Positions 31,416 to 40,764 of a stretch of 64,000 nt of DNA are shown here, piece after piece (the first letter of the stretch is position 1; the number at the start of each line of letters is the position of its first letter). The position numbers and the translations under genes were made by a program. Source of the DNA: Medakamo hakoo (lineage: Eukaryota; Chlorophyta; Trebouxiophyceae; Coccomyxaceae); assembly GCA_026636295.1 (NCBI GenBank), contig CP089456.1, positions 744,001 to 808,000 of the forward strand, given 5' to 3'. The notes below the pieces were generated by a model that had not been told where the DNA came from, ran no database searches, and saw nothing but the letters and a program-made list of their open reading frames with translations.

Positions 31416-34400
31416 ATGCCGCCCGACCCGGCGCCCCTGCCGGATGAGAGCGGCACGGCCGACCCGGCTTCCACCGGCCCGCTCGCTCCAGCCCGCTTCT
31501 TGTATCAACATTTACACGACGCCATCCGTGGCGAGCTGGCGCAGTTGGTGGAGGGCGTGGCGCGGCTGGAAGGAGGCGGAGCTTCGGCGTCGGTGCAACA
31601 CCCGCCGTCCGCCACGCTGGCCTCCCTCCGCGCCCGGTGCCGCTTCCTGGCGCGCGTGTACAAGTACCACTCGGCGGTTGAAGATGAGGTATGGTAACGG
31701 AGTGAGGAGGGCTGGGCAGGCGCAGGGTGGGCACACGGATGGGGGCGTCGGCGGCGCACACGCTCCCCGACGCATTGGCTCGGCCTGGCTCACGAAAATC
31801 CCATCTCCTGCAACGTCATCCCTTCCAGGTCATCTACCCGGCTTTAGACGCCCGCATCAGCAACGTCACGCCCGCGTACACGGTCGAGCACGAGGATGAG
31901 GTGAGGAAGCGTGGTGGGATGCGTGCGAGAGCGAGCGCACGCGCATTTCCTCTCGCTCCCAACCTCACGCACGGCCGACCCGCACGCCCCCCGCCCCCTA
32001 CCTTCAACACACGCCCCAAACACACGCCCACACCACACACGTAGGAACGCCTCCTGGACGAGCTGGTCGCCCTGGCCTCCGACGCCCAGGCCGCGCACGC
32101 CGGGCCGGACGCGGACGCGGCGGGCGCCGCGGTCAGGTGCGTTGAGGGGTGGGGTGGGATTGGATGGGGTGGAGGTGGAGAGGCCTGCCCCCCCCCCCCC
32201 CCCCCCCCCCCCGCCCGCGGCCGTGCGCACGCCCGCGCCGTCTCTCCCTCGCTCACGACCCTGTCCCCCCTCCCATCCCAACCCTCCACACACCCCACAC
32301 AGGCGCCTCGCCACCAAGGCCGCGGAAGTCGCGGCCACCCTGCGCGCCCACCTCGCCAAGGAGGAAGCGCAACTGCTGCCCCTGGTCCTGGCGTCCTTCA
32401 CGCCCGATGAGCAAGTCGCGCTCGTCGCGGCGTTCCTGGGCTGCCTGCCGCTGTCCGCCGCGCCGGGCGTGCTGGCCTGGCTGGGCCCGGCCGTGCCGCC
32501 GCCGGCGAGGGCGGCCCTGAGGGCCCGCCTCGCTGCCCTGGGAGGGCGGGAAGCGGGGCTGGCGGGGTTGTTGGTCGCGTGGTTGGATGGCGACGGCGGG
32601 CGCGGCGGCGGGTGCGGGGGCGCCATGCCGCGCCCACGCCCGCCGGCCGCCGGCTCCACGCCGCCCGCGCCCTCCTGTGGCACCTGCGCGGGCTGCCTGT
32701 CTCTGGGCACACCGCCACAGGCGGCTGGCGGAGAGGCCGGCGCCGGCAAGGCCGCCGCGCCACCGCGCCCCGCGCCGCCGCCCGCGTCTGCCGCCCCGCT
32801 GCGGCACATCGCCGACCTCCACGCCGCGCTGGGCTCCGGCCTACGGGCTTTTGCGGCGGACGCCCGGCGCGTGGCAGTGGGCGGGGCGGCGGGTCCGCCC
32901 GCCGGCCCGGCACCCCGCCGCCCCGCCTCCGCCGCCGCGGCGGCGGCCCTGGCGCCGCTGTCCGACACGCTGCGCTTCCTGCGGTCCGTCCTGTCCTACC
33001 ACGCCGCGTCGGAGGACGAGGTGCTGCTGCCCATCGCGGCCCGGCTGGCGGGCGGCGGCGGCGGCGGCGGCGCGACGACGTCCAGCGGTGGAGGAGGCGG
33101 TGGAGGCGCGTCGTCGGAAGGGACGACGGTCGAGCACGGCCACGGCCACGGCCACGGCCACGGCCACGGCCACGGCCACGGCCACCACCACCACCACCAC
33201 CACCACCACCACCACCACCACGCAGCCGCTCTCGCCGCTGCCGGCACGCCCGGCGCCGCCCACTCTGACGGCTCCGACACGGACGCGGGGCCGTCCTCCC
33301 CACACGCGGGAGATGAAGCCGCCGCCCTGGAGCGGGTGGGGCGGCTGCTGGCGGACGTGCGGGCGACGGCCCGGCGCGGCGGCGCCGAGTCGGCCGCCCT
33401 GCTGGCCTCGCTCGCGCGCGCAGCCGAAGCGGCGGCCGCCGACGCGTGCGCGCACATGGCCGCTGAAGAAGCGGGCGTCCTGCCCGCCCTGACGGCCCGG
33501 CTGTGCGCCGGCGCCCAGGCCCGGGCCCTGTGGGCGACGGTGCGGTGCATGCCCCTGCGCCTCCTGCGCCGCCTCCTGCCCTGGCTGGCCGCGACGGGCG
33601 GCGGCGCGGCCGGGGACGGCCCCGCGCGCGTGGCGGGCCTGCTGGCCGACGTCCGGTCGGCGGCGGCGGCTGAAGCTGCCGGGGGCTTGGTGGACGACGC
33701 CGGCGCCGCCCGGGCGGAGGCGGAGCTGGCCCTGCTGGAGGCGTGGGCGGACGGCGGGGGGGAGGGCGGGGAGGGCGGGGAGGGGGGCGGGCTCGACCTC
33801 CTCGCCGGGCCGCCGCCCCCGCCGCCGCCGCCCGCGGCCGGCCGCCCGAAAGCCACCAAGCGGGCGCGCCGGGCGTCGCCGCCGCCCCCTGCTGAAGGCC
33901 GAGTCCTCACCCGCCGTGGGCGGCGGGCGGCGGCAGCCGCGGCTGCGGCGGAGGCCGCGCCGCCAGCCCCGCGCCCGGCCGCCGCCGCGGCGGCCGCCCC
34001 CGCGCCGCGCCGCCCCTCCCCACCGCCGCCGCCGCCGCCGCCGCCCTCCGCCAACCCGATCGACCACATCTTTCAATTCCACAAAGCCTTGCGCCGGGAC
34101 TTGCGCGCCATGGAAGCCGACGCGACGGCCGTGGCGGCGGCGCTGGCCCGCCCGGACGGCGGCGGGTGGGCGCCGGCGGGGCAGCCGCCGGCCGGCCCGC
34201 CCTCGCCCGCGGCCGCGCCCGCCCGCCCCGCCTCGCCCACGCCCAGCGCGGCCCTGCCCCTGGCCGGCCCGGCCGCCATGCGCCGGCTGGAAGGCCGCTT
34301 CCGCTTCCTGACGGCCGTCTACACCGCCCACTCCGAGGCCGAGGACGCCATCGTCTTCCCCGCCCTGGAAGCCAAGGAGGCGCTGCGCCGCGTGTCGCAC

Positions 34401-36308
34401 GCCTACACGCTCGACCACCGGCGCGAGGAGGAGATGCTGGCGGGCGTCGGGGCCTGCCTGGCCCGCCTGGGCGGCGCGCCCGACCTGGCGTCCGCCCGGG
34501 CCGCTGCCCGCGACCTGGCCTCCGGCACAGCCGCCCTGCGCGCGTCCCTAGAGACGCACGTGACGGCGGAGGAGCGGGAGCTGTGGCCGCTCTTTGCCGA
34601 ACACTTTTCCGCGGCGGAGCAGGAGGCGCTCGTCGGCGTCATCGTCGGGCGCACGGGCGCGGAAGTGCTGGCGGCCACGCTGCCCTGGGTGGTGGGCGCG
34701 ACCACGCCGGACGAGGCGGCGGCCATGATGGAGTCGCTGCGGTCCGCGACGCGCGGCACGGCGTTTGACGAGTGGCTGGCGAGCGCGGTCGGCCCGGCCG
34801 TGGTCGGGGGCGGGGGCGGCGGCGGGGCCGGCGGCGGCGGTGACGGCGCGCCGCCCGCGCCCAACAAGCCCGGGGCCGCGCCCCCGCCCCAGCCGCCGCC
34901 GGCCGACGCCCTGCCGGGCGGTGGCCGCCCAGGCGACCCGCTGGACGAGGTCGTCGAGTACTTGGGCCTGGCGAGCGGCGGGGGCGGGGGCGAGGGTGGG
35001 GGCGGGTGCGGCGGCGACGGCCGGTGCGCGGGCGTGTGCGGCGGCGGGCGCGCCGGCCCGGCCGGCTCCACGCCGCCGCCCACGCACCGCCCCTGCTCCG
35101 CCGCGCCCTCGGCCTCCTCCTCCTCCTCCCCCTCCTCCTCCTCCTTCCGCCCCGGGTGGGAAGCCCTCTTCCGCTTGAACCAGGCCCAGCTGGAAGCGGC
35201 GGTCCGGTCGACGTGGGCGGACGAGGCGCTCGCCCCCGCCCGGCGCGCGTACTTGGCCCAGCACCTGATGACGGCCCGCTTCATCGTCGCCCAACAGCGG
35301 GCGCGGCGGCAGCGGGCAGCGGCGGGGTGGGGGCGGGGGGGACGCGCCGGCGGCCGCGGCGGCGGCGGCGGCGGCGCGCCGCCCTCCCCGCCCACCGGCA
35401 GCCCGCCCGGCCCGGCCCCGCCCACCCCGCCCCCGCCGCCCTGCCCGCACTACGCCCGCCGCACCCGGGTCGTCGCGCCGTGCTGTGGCCGGGACTACGG
35501 CTGCCGCCACTGCCACGACGAGGCCGAAGACCACCGGCTGCCGGCCAAGGACGTCGACACGATGGCGTGCGGGGCGTGCGGCGTGCGCGGGCCGGCAGGG
35601 CCGGCGTGCGGGGCGTGCGGGTCGGCCCAGGCCCGGTACTACTGCGCCATTTGCCGGCTGTGGGATGACACGCCTGGGCGGGCCATCTACCACTGCCCGT
35701 TTTGCAACATGTGCGTGGAGGGGGGGGGGGCGGTGGAGTGTCTGTTTTGTTGGGGGGGGAGGGGGGGGGGGGAGGCGGCTACGACAGAGAGGGAAAGCTC
35801 ACCCCCACCCCACCCCACCTCCCCCACACAAAAATGCGCCAGTTGCCGCCTGGGCTCCGGCCTGGGCAAGGACGTCCAGCACTGCATGCGGTGCAACGCC
35901 TGCATGTCCACCTCGGAGTTCGAGTCGCACGCCTGCCGCCCGCCCGACGCGGCCTGCCCCGTGTGCACGGAGCCTCTGCACGAGTCGCGCGCGCCATACC
36001 GGTCGCTGCCGTGCGGCCACCACATGCACGCGGCCTGCTTCAAGGACTGGGCGGCGCGGTCGTACGCGTGCCCCGTGTGTTCAAAGAGCCTGGGCGACAT
36101 GCGCGTGTACTGGGGCATGCTGGACGCGCTGCTGGCCCGGGACGGGAGTGGCGGCGGTGGGGGGGGGGGCGCGGCCCTCCCGCCCACCCTCGCCGGGCGG
36201 ACGCAAGCCATTCACTGCAACGACTGCGGCGTCGGGTCGACCGCGCCGTTCCACTTTGTGTACCATAAATGCGGCGGGTGTGGCGGGTACAACACCCGCC
36301 TGGTGTGA
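31416..36308 (+). CDS. BRUTUS/HRZ-like E3 ubiquitin ligase with three hemerythrin domains
   Basis: Exons 31416-31688, 31829-31900, 32045-32136, 32303-35710 and 35843-36308 join with matching phases, giving 1,436 aa. Three HHE domains lie near residues 25-230, 308-560 and 728-972. The first and third keep the full His/Glu ligand set (YHSAVEDEV, TVEHEDEE, LRAHLAKEEAQLLP; HSEAEDAIVFPA, YTLDHRREEE, LETHVTAEERELWP). Then follow a helical segment, a CHY zinc finger (CPHYARRTRVVAPCCGRDYG), a CTCHY finger (YHCPFCNICRLG), a RING-H2 (CPVCTEPL, LPCGHHMHAACF, CPVCSK) and a C-terminal zinc ribbon (CNDCG...YHKCGGCGGYNTR). Plant BTS/HRZ bind iron and degrade bHLH regulators of iron uptake. The last junction AT|T was fixed by homology to CNxCRxGxGLG. 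Confidence 0.94.
32188..32212 (+). repeat. Poly-C run, 25 nt, in intron 3 of the BRUTUS-like gene
   Basis: 25 consecutive C lie about 50 nt after the donor of a 166-nt intron. The run extends the pyrimidine content but is far from the acceptor. Confidence 0.85.
33135..33221 (+). repeat. CACGGC hexanucleotide and CAC trinucleotide repeat coding a His tract
   Basis: Eight copies of CACGGC are followed by about 13 CAC codons, in frame within the BRUTUS-like gene, giving roughly 29 residues of which about 21 are His. It starts at the VEH where the third-helix metal ligand of hemerythrin domain 2 would lie. Confidence 0.9.
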
Positions 36309-36446
36309 GGGGGAGAGGGAGAGGGTGTCGGCGGGGCGCGTGTTTTTTTTTGCGTGATTCTTTGAAACCCGTTGACACCATTCCCCATCCATTTTTTTTT
36401 TTTTTTGGATCGTCCATTGTGTTTTCCGTGTGTCTGCTTTCATCTA
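36309..36446. terminator. Convergent 3' region, BRUTUS-like / RAD51 paralogue
   Basis: 138 bp between two facing stop codons. It contains a run of 15 T (around 36391-36405) and shorter T runs. It must hold both 3' UTRs and poly(A) sites. Confidence 0.5.
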
Positions 36447-37773
36447 CTACTCGTCTCCCGCCTCCTCGCCCGGCAGCCCGACATCGCCCCACAGCGCGGC
36501 CGCACTCCCACCACCGCCCTCACCCGTGTCCCCGGCCCACGGCGGCCGGGGTGGCGGGCCCCCACCAGACGCTGCCAGTGCGGCAGCCGAAACTTCGGGC
36601 GGCGGTGGCACGGGCCCGCCCGGTCCGATGATGAAGGGCGCGGCCGCCCCAGGCGCGGACGGCGACTTGGCAATCCACGCCCAGCGCAGCCCGCCCGCAG
36701 CCGTCGCGGCGGCCAGCGACCCTGGGCTCACCGCCACGCCGCCCGGCCAGGGGCGGGCCTCGACGACCAAGCGGGTCGAGACGGCGTGGAACCAGCCGTG
36801 CCCCAGGGCGGGCAGCACCGCCGCCCCTCCGCCGCCCGGCCCGGGCGCGACCTGGTTGACGGCCAGGACGGCGACGCCGCCCGCGTCGGCCAGCGCCTTG
36901 GCCGCGGACGCCAGGTCCGCGACGGCGGCGGCGCGCGCGACAAAGTGGGACGGGTCGGGCACACCGCCGCCGCCGCCGCCCGCCATCCCCGCCAGGGCGG
37001 GCACGGAGTCGATGACGACCAGGGCCAGGCCGGGCGGGCGGGCGGCTGCCAGGGCACGCAGCCGGCCCGCCGCGTCCGCCGCGCCGGCCGGGCTGGCGAC
37101 CGCGACGCGGTGGGTGAGCGCGGCCTCGACCGCGCCCGGGCCGCCAGCCAAGCCGGGAGCCGATTGGTTTTGTTGCCTGGCCGCCAGGATCGCCGCCAAC
37201 CGCCCCGCCGAAAACGCGCCTTCCGCGTCCACGTACACGGCGGACGCCGCCGGGTCGGACGCGAGCGCGGCCGCAACGGCGGCCAGGCACAGCTGCGTTT
37301 TGCCCACACCCGCGGGGCCGACCAACTCCGTCAGGCTGCGCCTGGGCAGGCCGCCACGCAAGGCGGCGTCGAGTGGGGGCAAGCCGGTTGGGATGGGCGG
37401 GAGGCGGGCGGCGTGCAGGGCGTCCAGGAGCTGCGTGTTGCGTGGAATGGGCGGGCGGGCGGGGAGGAGGGAGGTTGGGAGGGGTGGGCACACGACGCGA
37501 GTGTCGCGCGTTGTGTTTTTTTCGTTCGTCGGAGAGGCGGCACGACCCTCAACTCACCGTCCCAGCGCCCAACCCAGCCGACACAGCCGTCGCCGCCACA
37601 GACAGGAGAGCCTCCACGTCCGCCACGCTCAAGTCCAGGCGTTCACTGAGGGCGGACGGCGGCGCGAGTAAAACATCGCCCGCGCACGCCCAGCCAAGGG
37701 CAGCGGCGCGGGCCGGCAACAGCGGGTCCAGGCTTGGTGGGAGGGGCAGGGCGGACAGAGGGGTGGTGGCCAT
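36447..37773 (-). CDS. RAD51 paralogue, probably RAD51B-like
   Basis: Exons 37558-37773 and 36447-37430 join in phase 0, giving 399 aa. After an N-terminal helical domain, LPPLDAALRGGLPRRSLTEL leads to Walker A GPAGVGKTQLCLAAV. Walker B is GLALVVIDSVPAL, and VAVLAVNQVAPGPGG is the RecA L2-side strand. The C-terminal part contains GHGWFHAVSTRLVVE, the usual RAD51 paralogue strand. GPxGxGKTQLC and the spacing suggest RAD51B rather than XRCC3, but I cannot exclude other paralogues. The protein would act in homologous recombination repair as part of a paralogue complex. The tail is Pro/Gly-rich. Confidence 0.78.
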
Positions 37774-37944
37774 CGTGGAGGAGTCCCCCGGTGCGTTGCC
37801 GGCCGGGCCGTGTTCCGTCGGCACGTAGCTTCACTTGCGCAACACAGCGCAAGTGAAGACGATGCGTCGGTCGCGGCCCGGTCGGTGCAGAGTCTCGTTT
37901 TTTTCCGCGACACCCAGGGGAAGGGACCGCCGCGACGCCGTGGA
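37774..37944. promoter_or_regulatory. Divergent promoter, RAD51 paralogue / RPP30
   Basis: 171 bp between outward-facing starts. It contains a perfect 12-bp inverted repeat with a 6-nt spacer (37829-37858). The first arm and spacer give TTGCGCAA, the consensus palindrome for C/EBP-class bZIP proteins. Confidence 0.55.
37829..37858. promoter_or_regulatory. Perfect inverted repeat, 12-bp arms, 6-nt spacer
   Basis: The arms are CTTCACTTGCGC and GCGCAAGTGAAG, separated by AACACA. It lies 56 bp above the RAD51 paralogue start and 86 bp above the RPP30 start. It could be a paired operator for a dimeric factor or a hairpin in one of the 5' UTRs. Confidence 0.7.
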
Positions 37945-38946
37945 ATGTTTGTCGACATCTGCGTGCCATCCACCCCGTCCCACACACGCGGCGGCTGGGG
38001 CTCGGTGTGCGTGGAGACGGTCGTGTCGACGGCGGCTGAGGCGGCGGCAGCGGCGACGAGGTAAGGAAATGCATGCACGCGCCGTGTTGACGGCCCGGCC
38101 GTGTCCCTGGCTTTCCGCTACCGCTAGTCAGGCATTGTGGATGCACTGGTACTGTGAGCACGTCATTGTGTGTCGTTATACTGCGCCTCTCACCCCCATA
38201 CTCTTCTTCCGAAAAAAAAAAACAGCGCTGCCGCCGCGGCTGCCAACCCTCCACCTCCATCCCCTGCTTCCGCCTCGCCCTCTGCTGCCGCCCCGCTCCG
38301 CCCGCACCCACCCACCCTGGTGGCCGCGGCAGGCGCATCATCACCGTCGCGCACCCCAGCCACCCACACCCGCCTGACTGTGGACACGGGCGACCCGGCG
38401 GAGGCAGCCGCTGCACTAGGCCCGGGCTGCCCTGCTGCCGCTGCCTTCACCATCCTCGCCCTGCGCCCGCGCACCGACCGGGTCCTCGCCCAGGCGACGG
38501 GCGGCAGCCTGGCCTGTTTAGATGTCATTTCGCTGGACTGGAGCGGTGGGAGTGGGGACGGAAACCCCGGCCGAGCCCCTCCGCCGCGCCTGAAGACCAA
38601 GGAGGCAAAGGACGCGGTGGACCGCGGCCTCGCCTTTGAAGTGACGTACGCGCCGCTGGTGTGTGGGGATGAGGGCGCGCGGAGGGCGGTGTTGACGGGC
38701 GCGGCGGCCCTGGCCCGGGCGACTCGTGGGGCGGGGATCGTTGTTTCCAGCGGGGGTGGTGGGGGAGGGGTGGCGGTCGTGCGGCCGCCGCGCGACGTGG
38801 CGGCCTTGTTGGAGGCGGCGGCGGGATTTGAGGCTAGCGTGGCGCTCAGCGCTGTGTCGAGCAGGCCTGCGGCTTTAGTTGAGAGGGGAATGAAGCGGCG
38901 GGATGCGGCGGCGGCGGTGGCGGCGGCCAGAGAGGGTGCGAGGTAA
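37945..38946 (+). CDS. RPP30: Ribonuclease P/MRP protein subunit RPP30
   Basis: Exons 37945-38060 and 38226-38946 join at AG|C, giving 278 aa. The protein opens with MFVDICVPSTPS and has the TIM-barrel strands of RPP30: FTILALRPRTDRVLAQA, ACLDVISLDWSG, LKTKEAKDAVDRGLAFEVTY, GIVVSSGG, and a final helix with RPPRDVAALL. RPP30 is a core protein of nuclear RNase P and RNase MRP, which process pre-tRNA and pre-rRNA. The intron ends in a run of A rather than T before CAG. Confidence 0.88.
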
Positions 38947-39046
38947 CATGGGAGGTTTGGATGCATGGACAAAAAAAAACGCTGACGGGCCAACCCAACT
39001 CACACCTCCCATTTTTTTTCATTTGCCACGGCGGCGCGAAAACCCG

Positions 39047-40342
39047 ATGCAACCCGCCATTCTCTTCACCGATTTCACGTGCGAGTGGGCCGACCAGGTC
39101 ACAGCCGAAGCGACTGCGCTGGCGGCCGGCGGCTTGGCCCATGGTTCGTCCGCGAGGCTCGACGCCGCGGCTGAAGCCGCGCTCGGCGCGGGGCACCCGC
39201 CGCCACCGCCTCAGCCCGCCACCGCCGCGGACACCGAGTCCGCCGCGGCCCGCACCCTCGCCTACCTCCTGGAACAAACGGTCGACGTGGACCAAGTTGT
39301 GCAAGGCGGCCTGAGTGCGCTGCTGTCCGACCTGGGCGAGTGGGCGGCCTGGGGCGGCGCAGCACCAGCCAGCGCCGCGGCCGCCCGGGCCGCCCTGCTC
39401 GCGTCCGCCGAAGCGTCTTTGCGCTCCGCCAAAACGGCCTTCCTGCCCAGTTTGGCCCGCAACTGTGGCGTCGGTCCGCAGTATGCTCAGTCTGTCGTCG
39501 ATGCCGCCCGCTGGTCGTCCGTCCCGGGGTACGACAGCGCGGCGGACCTGTCCTGGGGCCTGGCCGTCCTGGCCGTCGACCTCGGCCGCGACCTGCGCCT
39601 CCTGCCCCGCCCGGCCGTTGCAGCCCGCTTGGGCGCGGCGCTGGCGGCGGGCGACGCCCTCATCCACCGCTGCCTGGGCGCCAGTGCGGCCCGGTGGACG
39701 CGGTTGGAGGGCGCGCGCGCCGCCGCGGCTGCTGCGGCCGCCGCGCGCACGCATTTCAGCCACGCGCCGGTCGGCGGGTGGGGGTCTGCCGGCACCGCGT
39801 CCACGCCGCCTGCGTCTCCGCGGGCGTCGCCGTCGTCGCCGTCGCCGTCTTCATCGTCGTCCGGGACGCCCTCCCCCGCCGTCCGCCGCCGCCCGCCCCC
39901 CCCGCCGCCCGCCGCCACCGTCGACCCGGGCGCGCCGCTGGGCGGGCGCGACGTCGTCTCCCTTTTCCTGGCCGCGTCCGCGGACCTGTGGCGCCGGGTG
40001 GAGGGCGCGGCGGACGGCGCGGGCGCAGGCGGGGAGCTGGCGGCTGTGCAGGCGGGCCGGGAGGCCGGCGGGTGCGGCTGGGCAGGCGGTGGTGAGGCGG
40101 CCGTGGTTGTCCGCCCGCTGCTGTGCGCCCGGCCGTCGGGCGGCGGCGGCGGACTGACTCCGGCGCGGGGCCCGTCCCCGCCCTCCACGCCGTCCACGCC
40201 CCGTGGCAGCGTCGTCGGCGGTGGCGTGCCGCCTCTGACGCTGGAGAAGGCTTTAGAAGGGCTGGACGTCGCGCCAAAGGAGGGCGGGCGGTCCGTGCGG
40301 CGGGCCCTGACGCCGCCGCGGATGGAGCGGGTCGAAGAGTGA
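39047..40342 (+). CDS. Unrecognised 431-aa protein, helical with Ser/Pro-rich middle and tail
   Basis: Single exon, ATG 39047-39049. Residues 1-230 look folded and helical (AARTLAYLLEQTVDVDQVVQ, ALLSDLGEWAAWGG, ARWSSVPGYDSAADLSWGLA, LAVDLGRDLRLLPRPAVA). A Ser/Pro-rich segment follows around 250-290, then another helical patch (GGRDVVSLFLAASADLWRRV) and a tail with several SPP/TPP sites. It might be a regulatory protein controlled by proline-directed kinases, but that is inference. It lies between RPP30 and the BOLA gene on the same strand, 100 bp after RPP30 ends and 22 bp before the BOLA start, so its 3' UTR must overlap the next gene's 5' region. Confidence 0.7.
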   Translation: MQPAILFTDFTCEWADQVTAEATALAAGGLAHGSSARLDAAAEAALGAGHPPPPPQPATAADTESAAARTLAYLLEQTVDVDQVVQGGLSALLSDLGEWAAWGGAAPASAAAARAALLASAEASLRSAKTAFLPSLARNCGVGPQYAQSVVDAARWSSVPGYDSAADLSWGLAVLAVDLGRDLRLLPRPAVAARLGAALAAGDALIHRCLGASAARWTRLEGARAAAAAAAAARTHFSHAPVGGWGSAGTASTPPASPRASPSSPSPSSSSSGTPSPAVRRRPPPPPPAATVDPGAPLGGRDVVSLFLAASADLWRRVEGAADGAGAGGELAAVQAGREAGGCGWAGGGEAAVVVRPLLCARPSGGGGGLTPARGPSPPSTPSTPRGSVVGGGVPPLTLEKALEGLDVAPKEGGRSVRRALTPPRMERVEE

Positions 40343-40364
40343 AGAGGTTGGGACACGGGGGGGG

Positions 40365-40673
40365 ATGCAGACGAGAGTTTTGTGTTTCGTTTCCAAATCA
40401 ATGGCCACCACGACCGTCACGGCCGATGCCGTCCGCTCCGCCCTGATTTCAGCTTTAGGCATCGATGCGAAGGTTGAAGTCGTGGACGTGTCCGGCGGGT
40501 GCGGCTCGGCGTTCGAAGTGGAAGTCGTGTCGCGTTCGTTCGCGGGCGTGCCCCGCTTGGCCCGCCACCGCGCCATCACGGGCGCGCTGTCGGCCCTCAT
40601 GCCGTCCATTCACGCGCTGTCTATTAAGAAGGCGGCCACACCCGAGGAAGACGCGGCCAATGGAGGAGGGTAG
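40365..40673 (+). CDS. BolA-family protein, BOLA3-like
   Basis: Single exon, 102 aa from ATG 40365, or 90 aa from ATG 40401. The core is VEVVDVSGGCGSAFEVEVV, SRSFAGVPRLARHRAITGAL, IHALSIKKA. The SGGCG loop with its cysteine marks the mitochondrial BOLA3 class, and RHR-I and the HALSI strand are general BolA marks. BOLA3 works with monothiol glutaredoxin GRX5 and NFU1 in delivering iron-sulphur clusters to lipoate synthase and complex II. The longer start adds MQTRVLCFVSKS, a short possible presequence. Confidence 0.85.
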   Translation: MQTRVLCFVSKSMATTTVTADAVRSALISALGIDAKVEVVDVSGGCGSAFEVEVVSRSFAGVPRLARHRAITGALSALMPSIHALSIKKAATPEEDAANGGG

Positions 40674-40764
40674 ACAGGTGGTGGTGTGTGTGTAGAAACC
40701 AAAAAAAAAAAGGGCGCATTTCATGTCGTCATTTCATGTCGTCCCATCAACCCATCAACCCCGG
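40674..40764. terminator. Convergent 3' region, BOLA3-like / USP
   Basis: 91 bp between facing stop codons, with a run of 11 A and a direct repeat of TTTCATGTCGTC (40718-40729 and 40731-40742). It should hold both poly(A) sites. Confidence 0.45.
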
